Positions 14,490-25,115 are shown, counted from the stretch's first letter. The stretch is 45,777 bases of DNA from an uncultured Clostridia bacterium (GCA_947630625.1 CANRIL010000021.1:1-45777); one strand, 5' to 3'. Made by a program: numbers and translations. Notes: generated from the sequence alone by a model not told the origin.

Positions 14490-17400
14490 TCACTTATAGA
14501 GCTCGGAGAGCTTCTGGAGGTGAGCGTATTTCTCGGCTGCCTTGACCTTTGCCTCGTTGAAGAGCTTTTCGGCTCTCTCAGGGAAGCTCTGGACAAGACG
14601 GCTGTAACGCGTCTCGCTCTTGATGAACTCGATGTAGTCTTCCGTCGGCTCCTTGCAGTCGATGGTGAGCGGGTTCTCGCCGGTCGCCTTCTTAGCCGGG
14701 TTGTAACGGAACATCTGCCAGTAGCCTGCGTCTACCGCACGCTTCATCTCGAGCTGGCAGTTCGTCATGCCGCCCTTGACGCCGTGCATCTCGCACGGTG
14801 CGTAGCCGATGACGAGCGACGGGCCGTTATAAGCCTCAGCCTCGGTGAGCGCCTTGATCGTCTGGTTCATGTCTGCGCCCATAGCGATCTGTGCGACGTA
14901 GACGTAGCCGTAGGACATAGCGATCTCGGCGAGATTCTTCTTGCCGATAGCCTTGCCGGCTGCCGCGAACTGCGCGACCTGACCGAGCTGGGAAGCCTTG
15001 GACGCCTGTCCGCCCGTGTTCGAGTAGACCTCGGTGTCGAAGACCATGACGTTGACGTTTTCGCCGGAAGCGAGGACGTGGTCAAGACCGCCGAATCCGA
15101 TATCGTAAGCCCAGCCGTCGCCGCCGAAGATCCAGACGGACTTCTTGCCGAGCATGTCACCGTTCTCGACTATGTACTTCGCTGTCTTGCCGACCTCGCA
15201 GTCGCAGTCGATCTTCTTAGCCTCTGCGAGCAGAGCCGCAGAAACTTCGTCGGTCTTCGCGCTGTCGTCCTTCGACTCAAGCCAAGCCTCAGCCGCTGCC
15301 TTGAGCGCCTCAGGGCACTTTTCGAGTGCGACGAGCGCCTTTACTCTGTCGGCGAGGACCTCACGGCGATACTTCTGAGCGAGGTAAATGCCGTAGCCGT
15401 GCTCAGCGTTGTCTTCGAAGAGGGAGTTAGCCCATGCGGGTCCGCGGCCTGTCTCACGGTTGACCGTGTAAGGCGTTGCGGGAGCGGAGCCGCCCCAGAT
15501 GGAGGAGCATCCTGTCGCGTTCGAGATATACATTCTCTCGCCGAAGAGCTGTGTGATGAGGCGAGCGTAAGAAGTCTCGGCGCATCCTGCGCAGGAGCCG
15601 GAGAACTCAAGCAGCGGCTGCTTGAACTGGCTGCCCTTGACGGTGTTGTTGATGAGCTCCTTCTTCTCGGAGACGTGAGCCACAGCGTAATCGAACGCGG
15701 GCTGCTGGTCGAGCTGCGTGTCGCGCGGTACCATTTCGAGCGCGCCGACCTTGCAGACCTTGACGCAGAGCGCGCAGCCCATGCAGTCGAGCGGGCTGAC
15801 GGCGAGGGAGAACTTGTAGTTCGTCTTGACGACGGGCTTAGCGGTGAACTTCGTGCTTGCGGGAGCGTTCGCAGCCTCTTCCTCCGTCATAGCGAACGGG
15901 CGGATCGTGGCGTGCGGGCAGACGAACGAGCACATGTTGCACTGTACGCACTTCGTCTCGTTCCAGACGGGAACGTTGACGGCGACGCCGCGCTTTTCGG
16001 ATGCGGCAGCGCCCTGCGGGAACGTGCCGTCCACGTACTTTTCGAACGCGGAAACGGGCAGCGAATCGCCGCGCATAGCGTCGACGGGCTCAACGATCGA
16101 GTTGACGAACTCGTCAAGCTCGGGACGGTCGGAGGAGAACTCGGGAGCCTTTGCGTCGGGCGTCGGGTTCTTCCAGGATTCAGGAACGTCTACCTTGACG
16201 TAAGCGTCTCCGCCGGCGTCGATAGCGGCGTAGTTGAGGTCGACCATCGCCTGACCCTTCTTGATGTAGGACTTGTACGCCATCTTCTTCATGTATTCGA
16301 TAGCGTCAGCCTTCGGGAGGATGTTGGCGAGCGAGAAGAACGCGGACTGAAGAACGGTGTTCTTGACCTTCGCATTGCCTATGCGCTCGGTGGCGATGCC
16401 GGTGCCGTTTATGATGTAAAAGCTGATGTTGTTTTCAGCGATGTACTTTTTGACCTTTGCGGGGATGTGGGCGTCAAGCTCTTCGGGCGTCCACGGGCAG
16501 TCGAGCAGGAACGTTCCGCCCGGCTTGATGTCCTCGACCATATCATATTTCGTCAGGTACGCGCAGTTGTGGCACGCAACGAAGTTGGCCTTTGTGATAT
16601 AGTAAGGAGCCTTGATCGGCTTGTCGCCGAAGCGGAGGTGCGAGATCGTGATGCCGCCGGTCTTCTTCGAGTCATACTGGAAGTATGCCTGAATGTATTT
16701 GTCGGTGTGGTCGCCGATGATCTTTATCGAGTTCTTGTTCGCGCCGACCGTACCGTCGCCGCCAAGACCCCAGAACTTGCATGCGATAGTGCCTTCGGGA
16801 GCCGTGTCCGGAGCAGCCTTCTCAGGGAGAGAGCAGCCTGTCACGTCGTCGACTATGCCGAGCGAGAAGCCGTTTTTCGGGCAGTCGGAAGCAAGATTTT
16901 CGTATACGGCGAAAACGGATGACGGAGGTGTGTCCTTCGAGCCGAGGCCGTATCTGCCGCCGACGACCTGAGCTTTCGAGCCGGCCTGAGAAAGAGCGGT
17001 TACAACGTCGAGATAGAGAGGCTCGCCGAGCGCGCCCGGTTCCTTTGTCCTGTCAAGGACCGCGATCTTCTTTGCCGTCGCGGGGATAGCCGCAACGAGC
17101 TTGTCTGCGCAGAACGGACGATAGAGACGTACCTTTACAAGGCCGACCTTCTCGCCCTTCGCGAGCATGTAGTCGATGACCTCTTCTGCAACGTCGCAGA
17201 TGGAGCCCATAGCGACGATGACGCGCTCAGCGTCCGGCGCGCCGTAGTAATTGAAGAGCTTGTAATCCGTGCCTATGCGCTCGTTGATCTTGTCCATGTA
17301 TTCTTCAACGATCGCGGGCAGCGCGTTGTAGTACTTGTTCGCTGCTTCCTTATGCTGGAAGAATATATCGCCGTTCTCGGCAGAGCCGCGCAGAACGGGA

Positions 17401-18041
17401 TGATCGGGGTTCAGCGCTCTGTCTCTGAACGCTTTGAGAGCGTCCGCGTCTACGAGGTCTGCAAGATCTTCGTTTTCCCAGTATTCGATCTTCTGTATCT
17501 CGTGGCTCGTGCGGAAACCGTCGAAGAAATGAAGGAACGGAACTCTGCCCTTGATCGTGGAAAGGTGTGCGACGGCGCCGAGGTCCATGATCTCCTGAGG
17601 ATTGGAGGAGGCGAGCATCGCGAATCCCGTCTGACGGCAGGAGTAAACGTCGCTGTGATCGCCGAAAATGTTCAGGGCGTGAGCGGCGACAGTACGCGCC
17701 GACACGTGGAACACGCAGGGAAGCAGCTCGCCCGCGATCTTATACATGTTCGGGATCATGAGAAGAAGTCCCTGAGACGCCGTGTATGTAGTCGTGAGAG
17801 CGCCGGCTGCAAGGGAGCCGTGAACGGTTCCGGCAGCGCCGCCTTCAGACTGCATCTCGGAGACTTTTACGGTGTTTCCGAAGATATTCTTTCTGCCCTG
17901 CGCCGACCATTGATCTACAAAGTCAGCCATCGGGCTCGAGGGTGTGATGGGGTAAATGCCCGCAACTTCCGTAAACGCGTAGCTTACGTGAGCCGCAGCC
18001 TGGTTGCCGTCCATCGACTGTTTGTTTCTTTTGATAGCCAT
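14490..18041 (-). CDS. nifJ: pyruvate:ferredoxin (flavodoxin) oxidoreductase
   Basis: A single-chain 1183-residue PFOR that converts pyruvate and CoA to acetyl-CoA, CO2 and reduced ferredoxin, the central reaction of anaerobic clostridial metabolism. It begins MAIKRNKQSMDGNQAAAHVS, then YAFTEVAGIYPITPSSPMAD (pyruvate domain). Two ferredoxin-like clusters follow, CVQCNMCSFVCP and CMGCALCVKVCK, at roughly 690-760. The C-terminal thiamine diphosphate domain has CSGCAGCAETSYARL and GGDGWAYDIGFGGLDH and FDTEVYSNTGGQ. ATG 18041 is used: an AGGAGG site lies 11 bases upstream, while the longer reading would include that site. It is a single-gene unit with its own promoter and terminator. Confidence 0.98.
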   Translation of the reverse strand: MAIKRNKQSMDGNQAAAHVSYAFTEVAGIYPITPSSPMADFVDQWSAQGRKNIFGNTVKVSEMQSEGGAAGTVHGSLAAGALTTTYTASQGLLLMIPNMYKIAGELLPCVFHVSARTVAAHALNIFGDHSDVYSCRQTGFAMLASSNPQEIMDLGAVAHLSTIKGRVPFLHFFDGFRTSHEIQKIEYWENEDLADLVDADALKAFRDRALNPDHPVLRGSAENGDIFFQHKEAANKYYNALPAIVEEYMDKINERIGTDYKLFNYYGAPDAERVIVAMGSICDVAEEVIDYMLAKGEKVGLVKVRLYRPFCADKLVAAIPATAKKIAVLDRTKEPGALGEPLYLDVVTALSQAGSKAQVVGGRYGLGSKDTPPSSVFAVYENLASDCPKNGFSLGIVDDVTGCSLPEKAAPDTAPEGTIACKFWGLGGDGTVGANKNSIKIIGDHTDKYIQAYFQYDSKKTGGITISHLRFGDKPIKAPYYITKANFVACHNCAYLTKYDMVEDIKPGGTFLLDCPWTPEELDAHIPAKVKKYIAENNISFYIINGTGIATERIGNAKVKNTVLQSAFFSLANILPKADAIEYMKKMAYKSYIKKGQAMVDLNYAAIDAGGDAYVKVDVPESWKNPTPDAKAPEFSSDRPELDEFVNSIVEPVDAMRGDSLPVSAFEKYVDGTFPQGAAASEKRGVAVNVPVWNETKCVQCNMCSFVCPHATIRPFAMTEEEAANAPASTKFTAKPVVKTNYKFSLAVSPLDCMGCALCVKVCKVGALEMVPRDTQLDQQPAFDYAVAHVSEKKELINNTVKGSQFKQPLLEFSGSCAGCAETSYARLITQLFGERMYISNATGCSSIWGGSAPATPYTVNRETGRGPAWANSLFEDNAEHGYGIYLAQKYRREVLADRVKALVALEKCPEALKAAAEAWLESKDDSAKTDEVSAALLAEAKKIDCDCEVGKTAKYIVENGDMLGKKSVWIFGGDGWAYDIGFGGLDHVLASGENVNVMVFDTEVYSNTGGQASKASQLGQVAQFAAAGKAIGKKNLAEIAMSYGYVYVAQIAMGADMNQTIKALTEAEAYNGPSLVIGYAPCEMHGVKGGMTNCQLEMKRAVDAGYWQMFRYNPAKKATGENPLTIDCKEPTEDYIEFIKSETRYSRLVQSFPERAEKLFNEAKVKAAEKYAHLQKLSELYK

Positions 18042-18098
18042 GTGGTTATTTATCCTCCTCGCCATGTTCAATTATGAATATGCGTTTGACCAACCTAT

Positions 18099-18127
18099 AT
18101 AATATCACGAACGGAGCGATTTTGCAA
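18099..18127 (-). promoter_or_regulatory. sigma-A promoter of the pyruvate oxidoreductase gene
   Basis: Minus strand: TTGCAA (18127-18122), 17-bp spacer, TATTAT (18104-18099), about 55 bp upstream of ATG 18041. Confidence 0.65.
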
Positions 18128-18221
18128 TCGGGAATTTATTCGTTCGTGCTCATTTTATGAAATTTTATGCGAATTTAAGTCAAAGAAACCGCCTCCGAGC
18201 GGAAAATTGCGCTTTTTAATG

Positions 18222-19454
18222 TCACAGCGCGCGGATGTCGTCCGCCGTGATGGTCATAAGTTCGTCGCGTGTGACGGATTTTTGTTCGGCGAGCCTGTTC
18301 GCCTGAGCGATGAGAATGCGCTCGAAAAGGTTGCGGACGCCGCGCGCGTTTCCAAAGTCGGGGTCGCGGGACATGTCTTCGAGCAGCCGCCGCAGTTCTG
18401 CGCGCGCGTCTCCGCCGTGGCTGCCGCCGCTTTCGTTTTCACTGTCGGGTTTGTCTGTGCCGCTTTCGTTTTTACTGTCGGTCTTGTCTGCCCCGCCATC
18501 GTTTTCACTGTCGGTTTTGCTCTCGCTCTCGTTTTCGCTGTCGGCTTCCTCTCCGCGTGACAGAACATAGCAGTTTTTCTCGCACTGGAGCTCGAAAATG
18601 TCAAGCATCTCGTCGACCGTATAGTCGTCGAAATAAAGATACCTGTTGAAGCGGGACGAAAGACCGGGATTTGAATTTATGAATTCCTCCATCAGGTCGG
18701 TGTAACCGGCGACGATTACAATGAGGTCGTCGCGGTTGTCCTCCATCGCTTTCAGGAGCGTTTCGATCGCCTCAAGCCCGAAATCGTTTTCAGCCTTTCC
18801 GGACGAAAGGGAGTAAGCCTCGTCTATAAATAGGACGCCTCCCTTCGCGCGCTCGATGACGGACGCTGTCTTTATTGCTGTCTGCCCGACGTAACCGGCG
18901 ACGAGCCCGCTGCGGTCGACCTCGACAAGATGCCCCTTCGAAAGTATGCCGAGAGAATGGTATACGCGCGCCATAAAGCGCGCCATCATCGTCTTGCCTG
19001 TGCCGGGATTGCCCGAAAAAACCATGTGAAGCGAAAGGTCGGGGGCGGGCAGATCGTGTTCGCGGCGCAGCTTCCAGACGGTCACCATGTTGATGAGGTC
19101 GCGCACCTCGTCCTTGACGGCGGAGAGCCCGATATAGCTGTCAAGCTCCGCCTTCAGTTCTTCAATGTCCTCCTTCGGAGGCGGCGGGGTCTCCCCCGGC
19201 TTTGGGTCGCCCTGACCTGTCGAGGCCGCCGTTTTCGGCGCTCCGGGCGCGTCAGCCTTTCCGTCTGCGGCAGCGCCCGCTTTTCCGCCCGACGCGCCGC
19301 CTGCCGCGGGGGCGGACTTATCATCCGCTCCGGCAGGTTTGGCGTGCGGCTGAGGCGTGCCCCAAACGTCTTCGCCGACACGGCGGAGGCTCCGCGCCGT
19401 CATCTCCTTTATTACAGAGAGCTGCTGAAGTATTATTTCGTCTTTTTTATCCAA
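18222..19454 (-). CDS. SpoVK/CbbX-type AAA+ ATPase with an acidic repeat insert
   Basis: A 410-residue ATPase. Residues 1-30 are helical, 35-95 form an Ala/Gly/Pro/Lys-rich linker, and the AAA+ core begins near 100 (SYIGLSAVKDEVRDLINMV). Walker A is GNPGTGKT at 148-155, Walker B GGVLFIDEAYSL near 205, and sensor regions IVIVAGYTDLMEEFI and NPGLSSRFNRYLYF follow. This is the CbbX/SpoVK subgroup; SpoVK is a sporulation protein in Bacillus and other members remodel enzymes. The C-terminal lid is interrupted by an acidic Ser/Glu/Asp-rich repeat (about residues 302-342). TTG 19454 is the start, with GAAAGGAAAA upstream. The client is unknown. Confidence 0.88.
   Translation of the reverse strand: MDKKDEIILQQLSVIKEMTARSLRRVGEDVWGTPQPHAKPAGADDKSAPAAGGASGGKAGAAADGKADAPGAPKTAASTGQGDPKPGETPPPPKEDIEELKAELDSYIGLSAVKDEVRDLINMVTVWKLRREHDLPAPDLSLHMVFSGNPGTGKTMMARFMARVYHSLGILSKGHLVEVDRSGLVAGYVGQTAIKTASVIERAKGGVLFIDEAYSLSSGKAENDFGLEAIETLLKAMEDNRDDLIVIVAGYTDLMEEFINSNPGLSSRFNRYLYFDDYTVDEMLDIFELQCEKNCYVLSRGEEADSENESESKTDSENDGGADKTDSKNESGTDKPDSENESGGSHGGDARAELRRLLEDMSRDPDFGNARGVRNLFERILIAQANRLAEQKSVTRDELMTITADDIRAL
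18429..18550. repeat. 33-bp tandem repeat (about 3.7 copies) inside the AAA+ gene
   Basis: Three full units (18429-18461, 18462-18494, 18495-18527) and a partial fourth share the core TCGTTTTCACTGTCGG. On the coding strand each gives 11 residues of the type K-T-D-S-E-N-E-S-G-x-D. The array is in frame, so copy-number changes would not break the gene. Confidence 0.85.
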
Positions 19455-19487
19455 GATAAAAGTTTTCCTTTCGCATTATTCACATAT

Positions 19488-19516
19488 ATTATATACGAAA
19501 AAACGCCCGATGTCTA
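19488..19516 (-). promoter_or_regulatory. sigma-A promoter of the AAA+ ATPase gene
   Basis: Minus strand: TAGACA (19516-19511), 17-bp spacer, TATAAT (19493-19488), 34 bp upstream of the TTG start. Confidence 0.65.
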
Positions 19517-19575
19517 CGGTTTTGACCGCTCAGGGAAAAAGAAATTGCGCCCGCGGCACGAAACGGCAAAAGGGG

Positions 19576-19605
19576 TTTACATTCACCCGTACTTTGTGGT
19601 AATAT
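19576..19605 (+). promoter_or_regulatory. probable promoter of the TMEM43-like gene
   Basis: TTTACA (19576-19581), 18-bp spacer, TAATAT (19600-19605). It is divergent from the AAA+ promoter and about 37 bp before ATG 19642. Confidence 0.5.
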
Positions 19606-19641
19606 ATTATAAACGGTTAACGATAAAGGATGTAATATGTA

Positions 19642-20784
19642 ATGAACAAAACTAAACGAAACGCCGTGCTGCTCGCGCTCGGCGTCATTATCCTTGCGGC
19701 GGGGCTCGCGGCGGCGGCAGTGTCGGTGTCGTCCCGCATCGGCTCGCTTCTTGACGTGAAGGAATTTGAAGACGACTCATATCTGCGTGAGGGCGGAAAA
19801 TATTCGACGGACTTCGGCAACTATCTCGTGATCGTCCCGGGCGAGGTGACGTATGATGAGAGCGGCGCTTCCGATATCATCTTCGGCGTGACGGTCGACT
19901 CCCCGCTGCTCGTGCGCGTCTCGGAGATGTATCAGTGGCTGCCGTCCGGCTCCGGTTTTGAAAAAGGATGGAGCGGGGAGCTCATAGACACCGGCGACGA
20001 TGACCACAAAAATCCGGCATCTTACGCGTCGAGCACGGGGACTGACACGTTCAGCGCGCCGTCCGTCATGATAGGCGGATTCAGGGTGAGCGATGACCAG
20101 CTCGAACAGCTTAAGGAACGCGAAAGTCTGAAGACGCTGCCGGAGATAGATGTTAAGGGCTTTCATACGTCCGGCGAATATCTGACGAACGCGGAGGATA
20201 TAAACTCGCCCGAGATCGGCGACGTTAGGATCAGATACGAATACGTTACGTCGAAAAATATCACGATCACGGGTGTGCAGCGCGACGGCGACGCGCGCGA
20301 ATGGGTAGCGGAGCACGGCACGAGCTTCAGCCTCGCGTTTGACGGAGCATTGACGAAGGCGGAGACCATAGCGGAATACCGCCGGCGGGCGGAGCCCGTT
20401 GTTTGGTGGCTGCTGCTTTTGGGCGCTGCGGCGTCGGTCGGCGGCGCGCTGCTCGCAATGGCGGAATTCTCGGCGCTCACAGGATATAAGGCGACGGTGA
20501 CTTTGCAGCTCGGGAAAAAGAAAAAGCTCGCGCTCGAGGGGGCGCGCGCGGCGGCGATATATGCGGCGCTGCTCGGCATTTTCCTGTTCGGTGTGACGCT
20601 TGCGGCAATGTGGGCGTCGCTCTTGCCGCTCGGACTGCTCGTCTCGATCGTCGTGCTGCTCATATACGCCTATATCCTCGTGCCGAACGTGATGAAAAAC
20701 ACGCCGAAGCGGGTCAAGAAAGAAAAACCTTACGTCCCGATAATCAAAAAGCGCGACGAAAACGATATAGGAAAGAAAAGATAA
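19642..20784 (+). CDS. TMEM43-like membrane protein
   Basis: A 380-residue protein with an N-terminal membrane segment (about 8-30), a large extracytoplasmic domain (about 35-255), three membrane segments near the C-terminus (about 258-280, 300-325, 328-350) and a Lys/Arg-rich cytoplasmic tail. The extracytoplasmic part contains VRVSEMYQWLP, close to the MYQW signature of the TMEM43 (DUF1625) family, and late strands such as VRIRYEYVTSKNITITGVQR. The overall topology also fits that family. Bacterial TMEM43 proteins have no established function. ATG 19642 is preceded by AAAGGA at 11 bases. It is monocistronic by context. Confidence 0.6.
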   Translation: MNKTKRNAVLLALGVIILAAGLAAAAVSVSSRIGSLLDVKEFEDDSYLREGGKYSTDFGNYLVIVPGEVTYDESGASDIIFGVTVDSPLLVRVSEMYQWLPSGSGFEKGWSGELIDTGDDDHKNPASYASSTGTDTFSAPSVMIGGFRVSDDQLEQLKERESLKTLPEIDVKGFHTSGEYLTNAEDINSPEIGDVRIRYEYVTSKNITITGVQRDGDAREWVAEHGTSFSLAFDGALTKAETIAEYRRRAEPVVWWLLLLGAAASVGGALLAMAEFSALTGYKATVTLQLGKKKKLALEGARAAAIYAALLGIFLFGVTLAAMWASLLPLGLLVSIVVLLIYAYILVPNVMKNTPKRVKKEKPYVPIIKKRDENDIGKKR

Positions 20785-20811
20785 AATCCGGTTTATTTTG
20801 AATCAAATTCG

Positions 20812-20840
20812 TTGACACGGAGCGGCTTATAAAGTATAAT
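20812..20840 (+). promoter_or_regulatory. consensus sigma-A promoter of the arabinofuranosidase genes
   Basis: TTGACA (20812-20817), 17-bp spacer, TATAAT (20835-20840): a perfect match to consensus. Start of transcription is expected near 20847, giving a leader of about 120 nt. Confidence 0.85.
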
Positions 20841-20841
20841 C

Positions 20842-20862
20842 GAAAGCGGGAAGCCCGCTTTC
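20842..20862 (+). promoter_or_regulatory. hairpin at the 5' end of the arabinofuranosidase mRNA
   Basis: GAAAGCGGG (20842-20850) pairs with CCCGCTTTC (20854-20862), 3-nt loop. It begins just after the -10 box, so either it forms at the very 5' end of the mRNA, or it is an inverted-repeat operator where a repressor would block the promoter. Confidence 0.45.
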
Positions 20863-20932
20863 AGGATGTGTCAACAGGGGAAGGCGGCAGGCTTCGGCTT
20901 TCCCGAAAATCGGCTCGTGATTCTATATGTGA

Positions 20933-20956
20933 AAGGAGTCCCCGTGAGCCGGGGAC
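20933..20956 (+). promoter_or_regulatory. ribosome-binding-site hairpin upstream of the first GH51 gene
   Basis: AAAGGAG (20933-20938... overlapping the stem base) is followed by GTCCCC (20938-20943), loop, GGGGAC (20951-20956). The GH51 ATG lies 13 bp further on. The site is ideally spaced for a GTG at 20944, which opens a 34-codon frame ending at 21048 that overlaps the GH51 gene in another frame. This may be a coupled leader peptide or chance. Confidence 0.3.
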
Positions 20957-20968
20957 AGGTGAACGGTA

Positions 20969-23461
20969 ATGTCAGAGCTATCTTTGATCCGGGTGAACAG
21001 CGCGGAAAAGCTTTATCAGACGGGCGACCTTTACGGAATATTTTTTGAAGACATAAACCACGCGGCGGACGGCGGACTTTACGCCGAGACGGTGCGCAAC
21101 CGGTCGTTTGAGTTTTCGGACGTTGACAACCGCGATTACACTCCGCTGACTGCGTGGGAGCTCGTCGGGCGCGACGGGGGTGTCGTGCGCGGCGGCGTCG
21201 AGTCCGTGTATCCGCTGAACGTGAACAACACGCATTATCTGCGCATTTCAAACGGTTCCCGCCGCGGCCTTGACGTTCAGGGCGTCGTCGGCGCCGTCAA
21301 CTGCGGCTATAATACGGGCATCCCGCTGCGGCGCGGCGCGGAATATAAATTTTCGATGTTCGCGCGGCGCGACGTGTGCTTGAAGGAGCCGGTGGAGATC
21401 AGGCTTGAGGGCGTCGGCGGCGAGCTTTACGGCAAAGCCGAGATAGTTGTCGATTCGCCGGAGTGGAAGAAATATGAGGCCGTGCTGACCTCGACCGAGG
21501 AAGATTTTTCGGGCAGGCTCGCCGTTTTGATACACGGTGCCGGAAGCGTTTGCCTTGACATGGTATCGCTGTTCCCGAAGGACACGTTTATGGGGCGCGA
21601 AAACGGGCTGCGCCCGGATATCGCGCGGTTCCTCGCCGACTTAAAGCCGAAGTTCATGCGCTTCCCCGGAGGCTGCCTGACGCACGACGGCGATGTCGGT
21701 GAACACGCGCGCGACGCCATGTACCGCTGGCGCAATTCGGTCGGTCCGCTCGAAGAGCGCCCGTCAAAGCGCGACAACTGGGGATATAACCAGACATACG
21801 GCTTCGGATATTACGAATATTTTCTCTTCTGCGAGGACATAGGGGCGAAGGCAATGCCCGTTCTGCCCGGCGCATTCAACCCGCACAGGCAGTATTGGGT
21901 GCCGATGGACGAGATGCAGCCGTGGGTCGACGAGGCGCTTGAGCTGCTTGAATTCGCGAACGGCTCAGCCGACACGAAATGGGGCTCCGTCCGCGCGAAA
22001 ATGGGTCATCCCGAGCCGTTCAACATCGAATATATAGCGATCGGAAACGAAGAAGTCGACGAAGGCTTTTTTGAGCGTTACCCGCTGTTCCACCGCGCGA
22101 TAGCGGAAAAATACCCGAACGTCAAAATACTGAATACGGCAGGACCGGCTCCCGCCGGTACGGGCTTTGACCGCGGCTGGGAGAGCGCGCGCAAATGGAA
22201 CTCATACGGAGTCGACGAGCATTACTACGTTGCTCCCGACTGGATGATACAGAATTACGACAGATATTTCTCTGATTTTTACGATCCGAACGGACCTAAG
22301 GTCTTCCTCGGCGAATACGCGAGCCGGAAGGATACTTTCTATAACGCGCTTTGCGAGGCGGCGTATATGACGAGCTTTGAGCTCAACGCAGACAAGGTGG
22401 CGCTCACCTGCTACGCGCCGCTGCTGTGCAACGCCGATTACGTCAACTGGAGGCCGAACCTGATCTGGTACAACAACCACGAGGTCTACGGAATTCCGAG
22501 CTACTATGTGCAGAAGATGTACTCGGTAAATCAGGGGGACGTGACGCTCGGCGTCAGCTGCGAGATCACGCCGGAAGACGAAAAATGCGAGCCTGAACGT
22601 ATTTCCGGCGGGTTTGCGTTCGGCGTCGGCAGCGGCGAGGCAGCTTTCAGGAACATGAAGGTGAACGACGAGGCGTTTGTCGCCTCCGACATTGAGGTGA
22701 ACGAAGGCGACTGGAACTATAAGGACGGCGACCTCACGCGCGGCTCAGTGCCGCCTCCGGCAGAGGGAGAGCGCCGCCGCCGCTGGGGACCGCCGCGCGA
22801 CGTTGCCGTAAAGGGAGACTGGGAAGACTTTGACTTTGAATGCACGGTGCGCGTCAACGAGCCGCCGATGGAGTTCCCGCCGCGCCACCCCGGAGAGGAA
22901 CCGGTGAAGTTCCGCGTCGGCGTGTCAATCGCATTCTGTGTCGGCGAGGACGCTGAGTTTTCGTGGCGCATAGGCGGCGGCAGGGGTGACGAATCCGTGA
23001 TCGGGTGCCGCCTGAGAGGTTACGACAGCAGGCTGTCGCACGAGCCGTTTGAATTTGAAAACATGCGCGAGTATAAGCTCAGGCTCGTGAGGCGCGGCTC
23101 TCACATCACGGCGATGATAGACGGCGTCGTGGTGAACGATGTCGAATATACGCCGAGGCCGCCGAAGCGCATATACGTATCCTCAACGCTCGACGAGAGC
23201 GCGGGGGAGGTCATAATCAAGGCGGTAAACGTCCGTCCGACGCCTGTTACGATGAAGATCGAGGTCGCCGGAGCAGGCGAGGGCGCGCGCACGGTGAAGC
23301 TTGAAACGCTTACGGCGGACTCGATCGACGACACGAACTCGTTTGAAGAGCCTGAAAAGGTCGCGACGAAGTACGGTTCGTTCGAGGTCGACGGCGTGCC
23401 GTTCACATACGATTTTCAGCCGCGCTCGGTAAATATTTTCCGCGTGCCGCTTAAAGTTTGA
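20969..23461 (+). CDS. GH51-type alpha-L-arabinofuranosidase, large multidomain form
   Basis: An 830-residue glycoside hydrolase releasing arabinose from arabinan or arabinoxylan fragments. No signal peptide is seen, so it acts inside the cell on imported oligosaccharides. An N-terminal carbohydrate-binding-like region (about 60-205) precedes the catalytic barrel (from KPKFMRFPGGCLTHDGD near residue 227). The acid/base Glu is in YIAIGNEE near 360 and the nucleophile Glu in FLGEYAS near 448. A C-terminal jelly roll is interrupted by a laminin-G or DUF1080-like segment (about 575-740, WEDFDFECTVRVNEPP). ATG 20969 follows AGGTGA. It shares a transcript with the second GH51 gene, 95 bp downstream. 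Confidence 0.88.
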   Translation: MSELSLIRVNSAEKLYQTGDLYGIFFEDINHAADGGLYAETVRNRSFEFSDVDNRDYTPLTAWELVGRDGGVVRGGVESVYPLNVNNTHYLRISNGSRRGLDVQGVVGAVNCGYNTGIPLRRGAEYKFSMFARRDVCLKEPVEIRLEGVGGELYGKAEIVVDSPEWKKYEAVLTSTEEDFSGRLAVLIHGAGSVCLDMVSLFPKDTFMGRENGLRPDIARFLADLKPKFMRFPGGCLTHDGDVGEHARDAMYRWRNSVGPLEERPSKRDNWGYNQTYGFGYYEYFLFCEDIGAKAMPVLPGAFNPHRQYWVPMDEMQPWVDEALELLEFANGSADTKWGSVRAKMGHPEPFNIEYIAIGNEEVDEGFFERYPLFHRAIAEKYPNVKILNTAGPAPAGTGFDRGWESARKWNSYGVDEHYYVAPDWMIQNYDRYFSDFYDPNGPKVFLGEYASRKDTFYNALCEAAYMTSFELNADKVALTCYAPLLCNADYVNWRPNLIWYNNHEVYGIPSYYVQKMYSVNQGDVTLGVSCEITPEDEKCEPERISGGFAFGVGSGEAAFRNMKVNDEAFVASDIEVNEGDWNYKDGDLTRGSVPPPAEGERRRRWGPPRDVAVKGDWEDFDFECTVRVNEPPMEFPPRHPGEEPVKFRVGVSIAFCVGEDAEFSWRIGGGRGDESVIGCRLRGYDSRLSHEPFEFENMREYKLRLVRRGSHITAMIDGVVVNDVEYTPRPPKRIYVSSTLDESAGEVIIKAVNVRPTPVTMKIEVAGAGEGARTVKLETLTADSIDDTNSFEEPEKVATKYGSFEVDGVPFTYDFQPRSVNIFRVPLKV

Positions 23462-23480
23462 ACGCAATAAAGTTTTTTGA

Positions 23481-25064
<1,584 letters not shown>

Positions 25065-25090
25065 AGCTTTAATTCGGAAAAACTAAGTCG

Positions 25091-25115
25091 GCGGGGGAGT
25101 TGTAAGCTCCCCCGC
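25091..25115 (+). terminator. GC-rich hairpin after the arabinofuranosidase operon
   Basis: Stem GCGGGGGAG (25091-25099) with CTCCCCCGC (25107-25115), 7-nt loop. There is no T-run, so it may be a weak terminator or a 3'-end stabiliser. Confidence 0.4.

Noticed and set aside
14520-16922. An 800-codon open frame on the plus strand opposite the pyruvate oxidoreductase gene
   Set aside because: It is antisense to a clearly conserved gene and reads as low-complexity Leu/Asp/Arg/Val-rich protein, a product of GC-rich codon bias.
18182-18205. Terminator after the AAA+ ATPase gene
   Set aside because: The possible stem (CCGC/GCGG) is only four base pairs.
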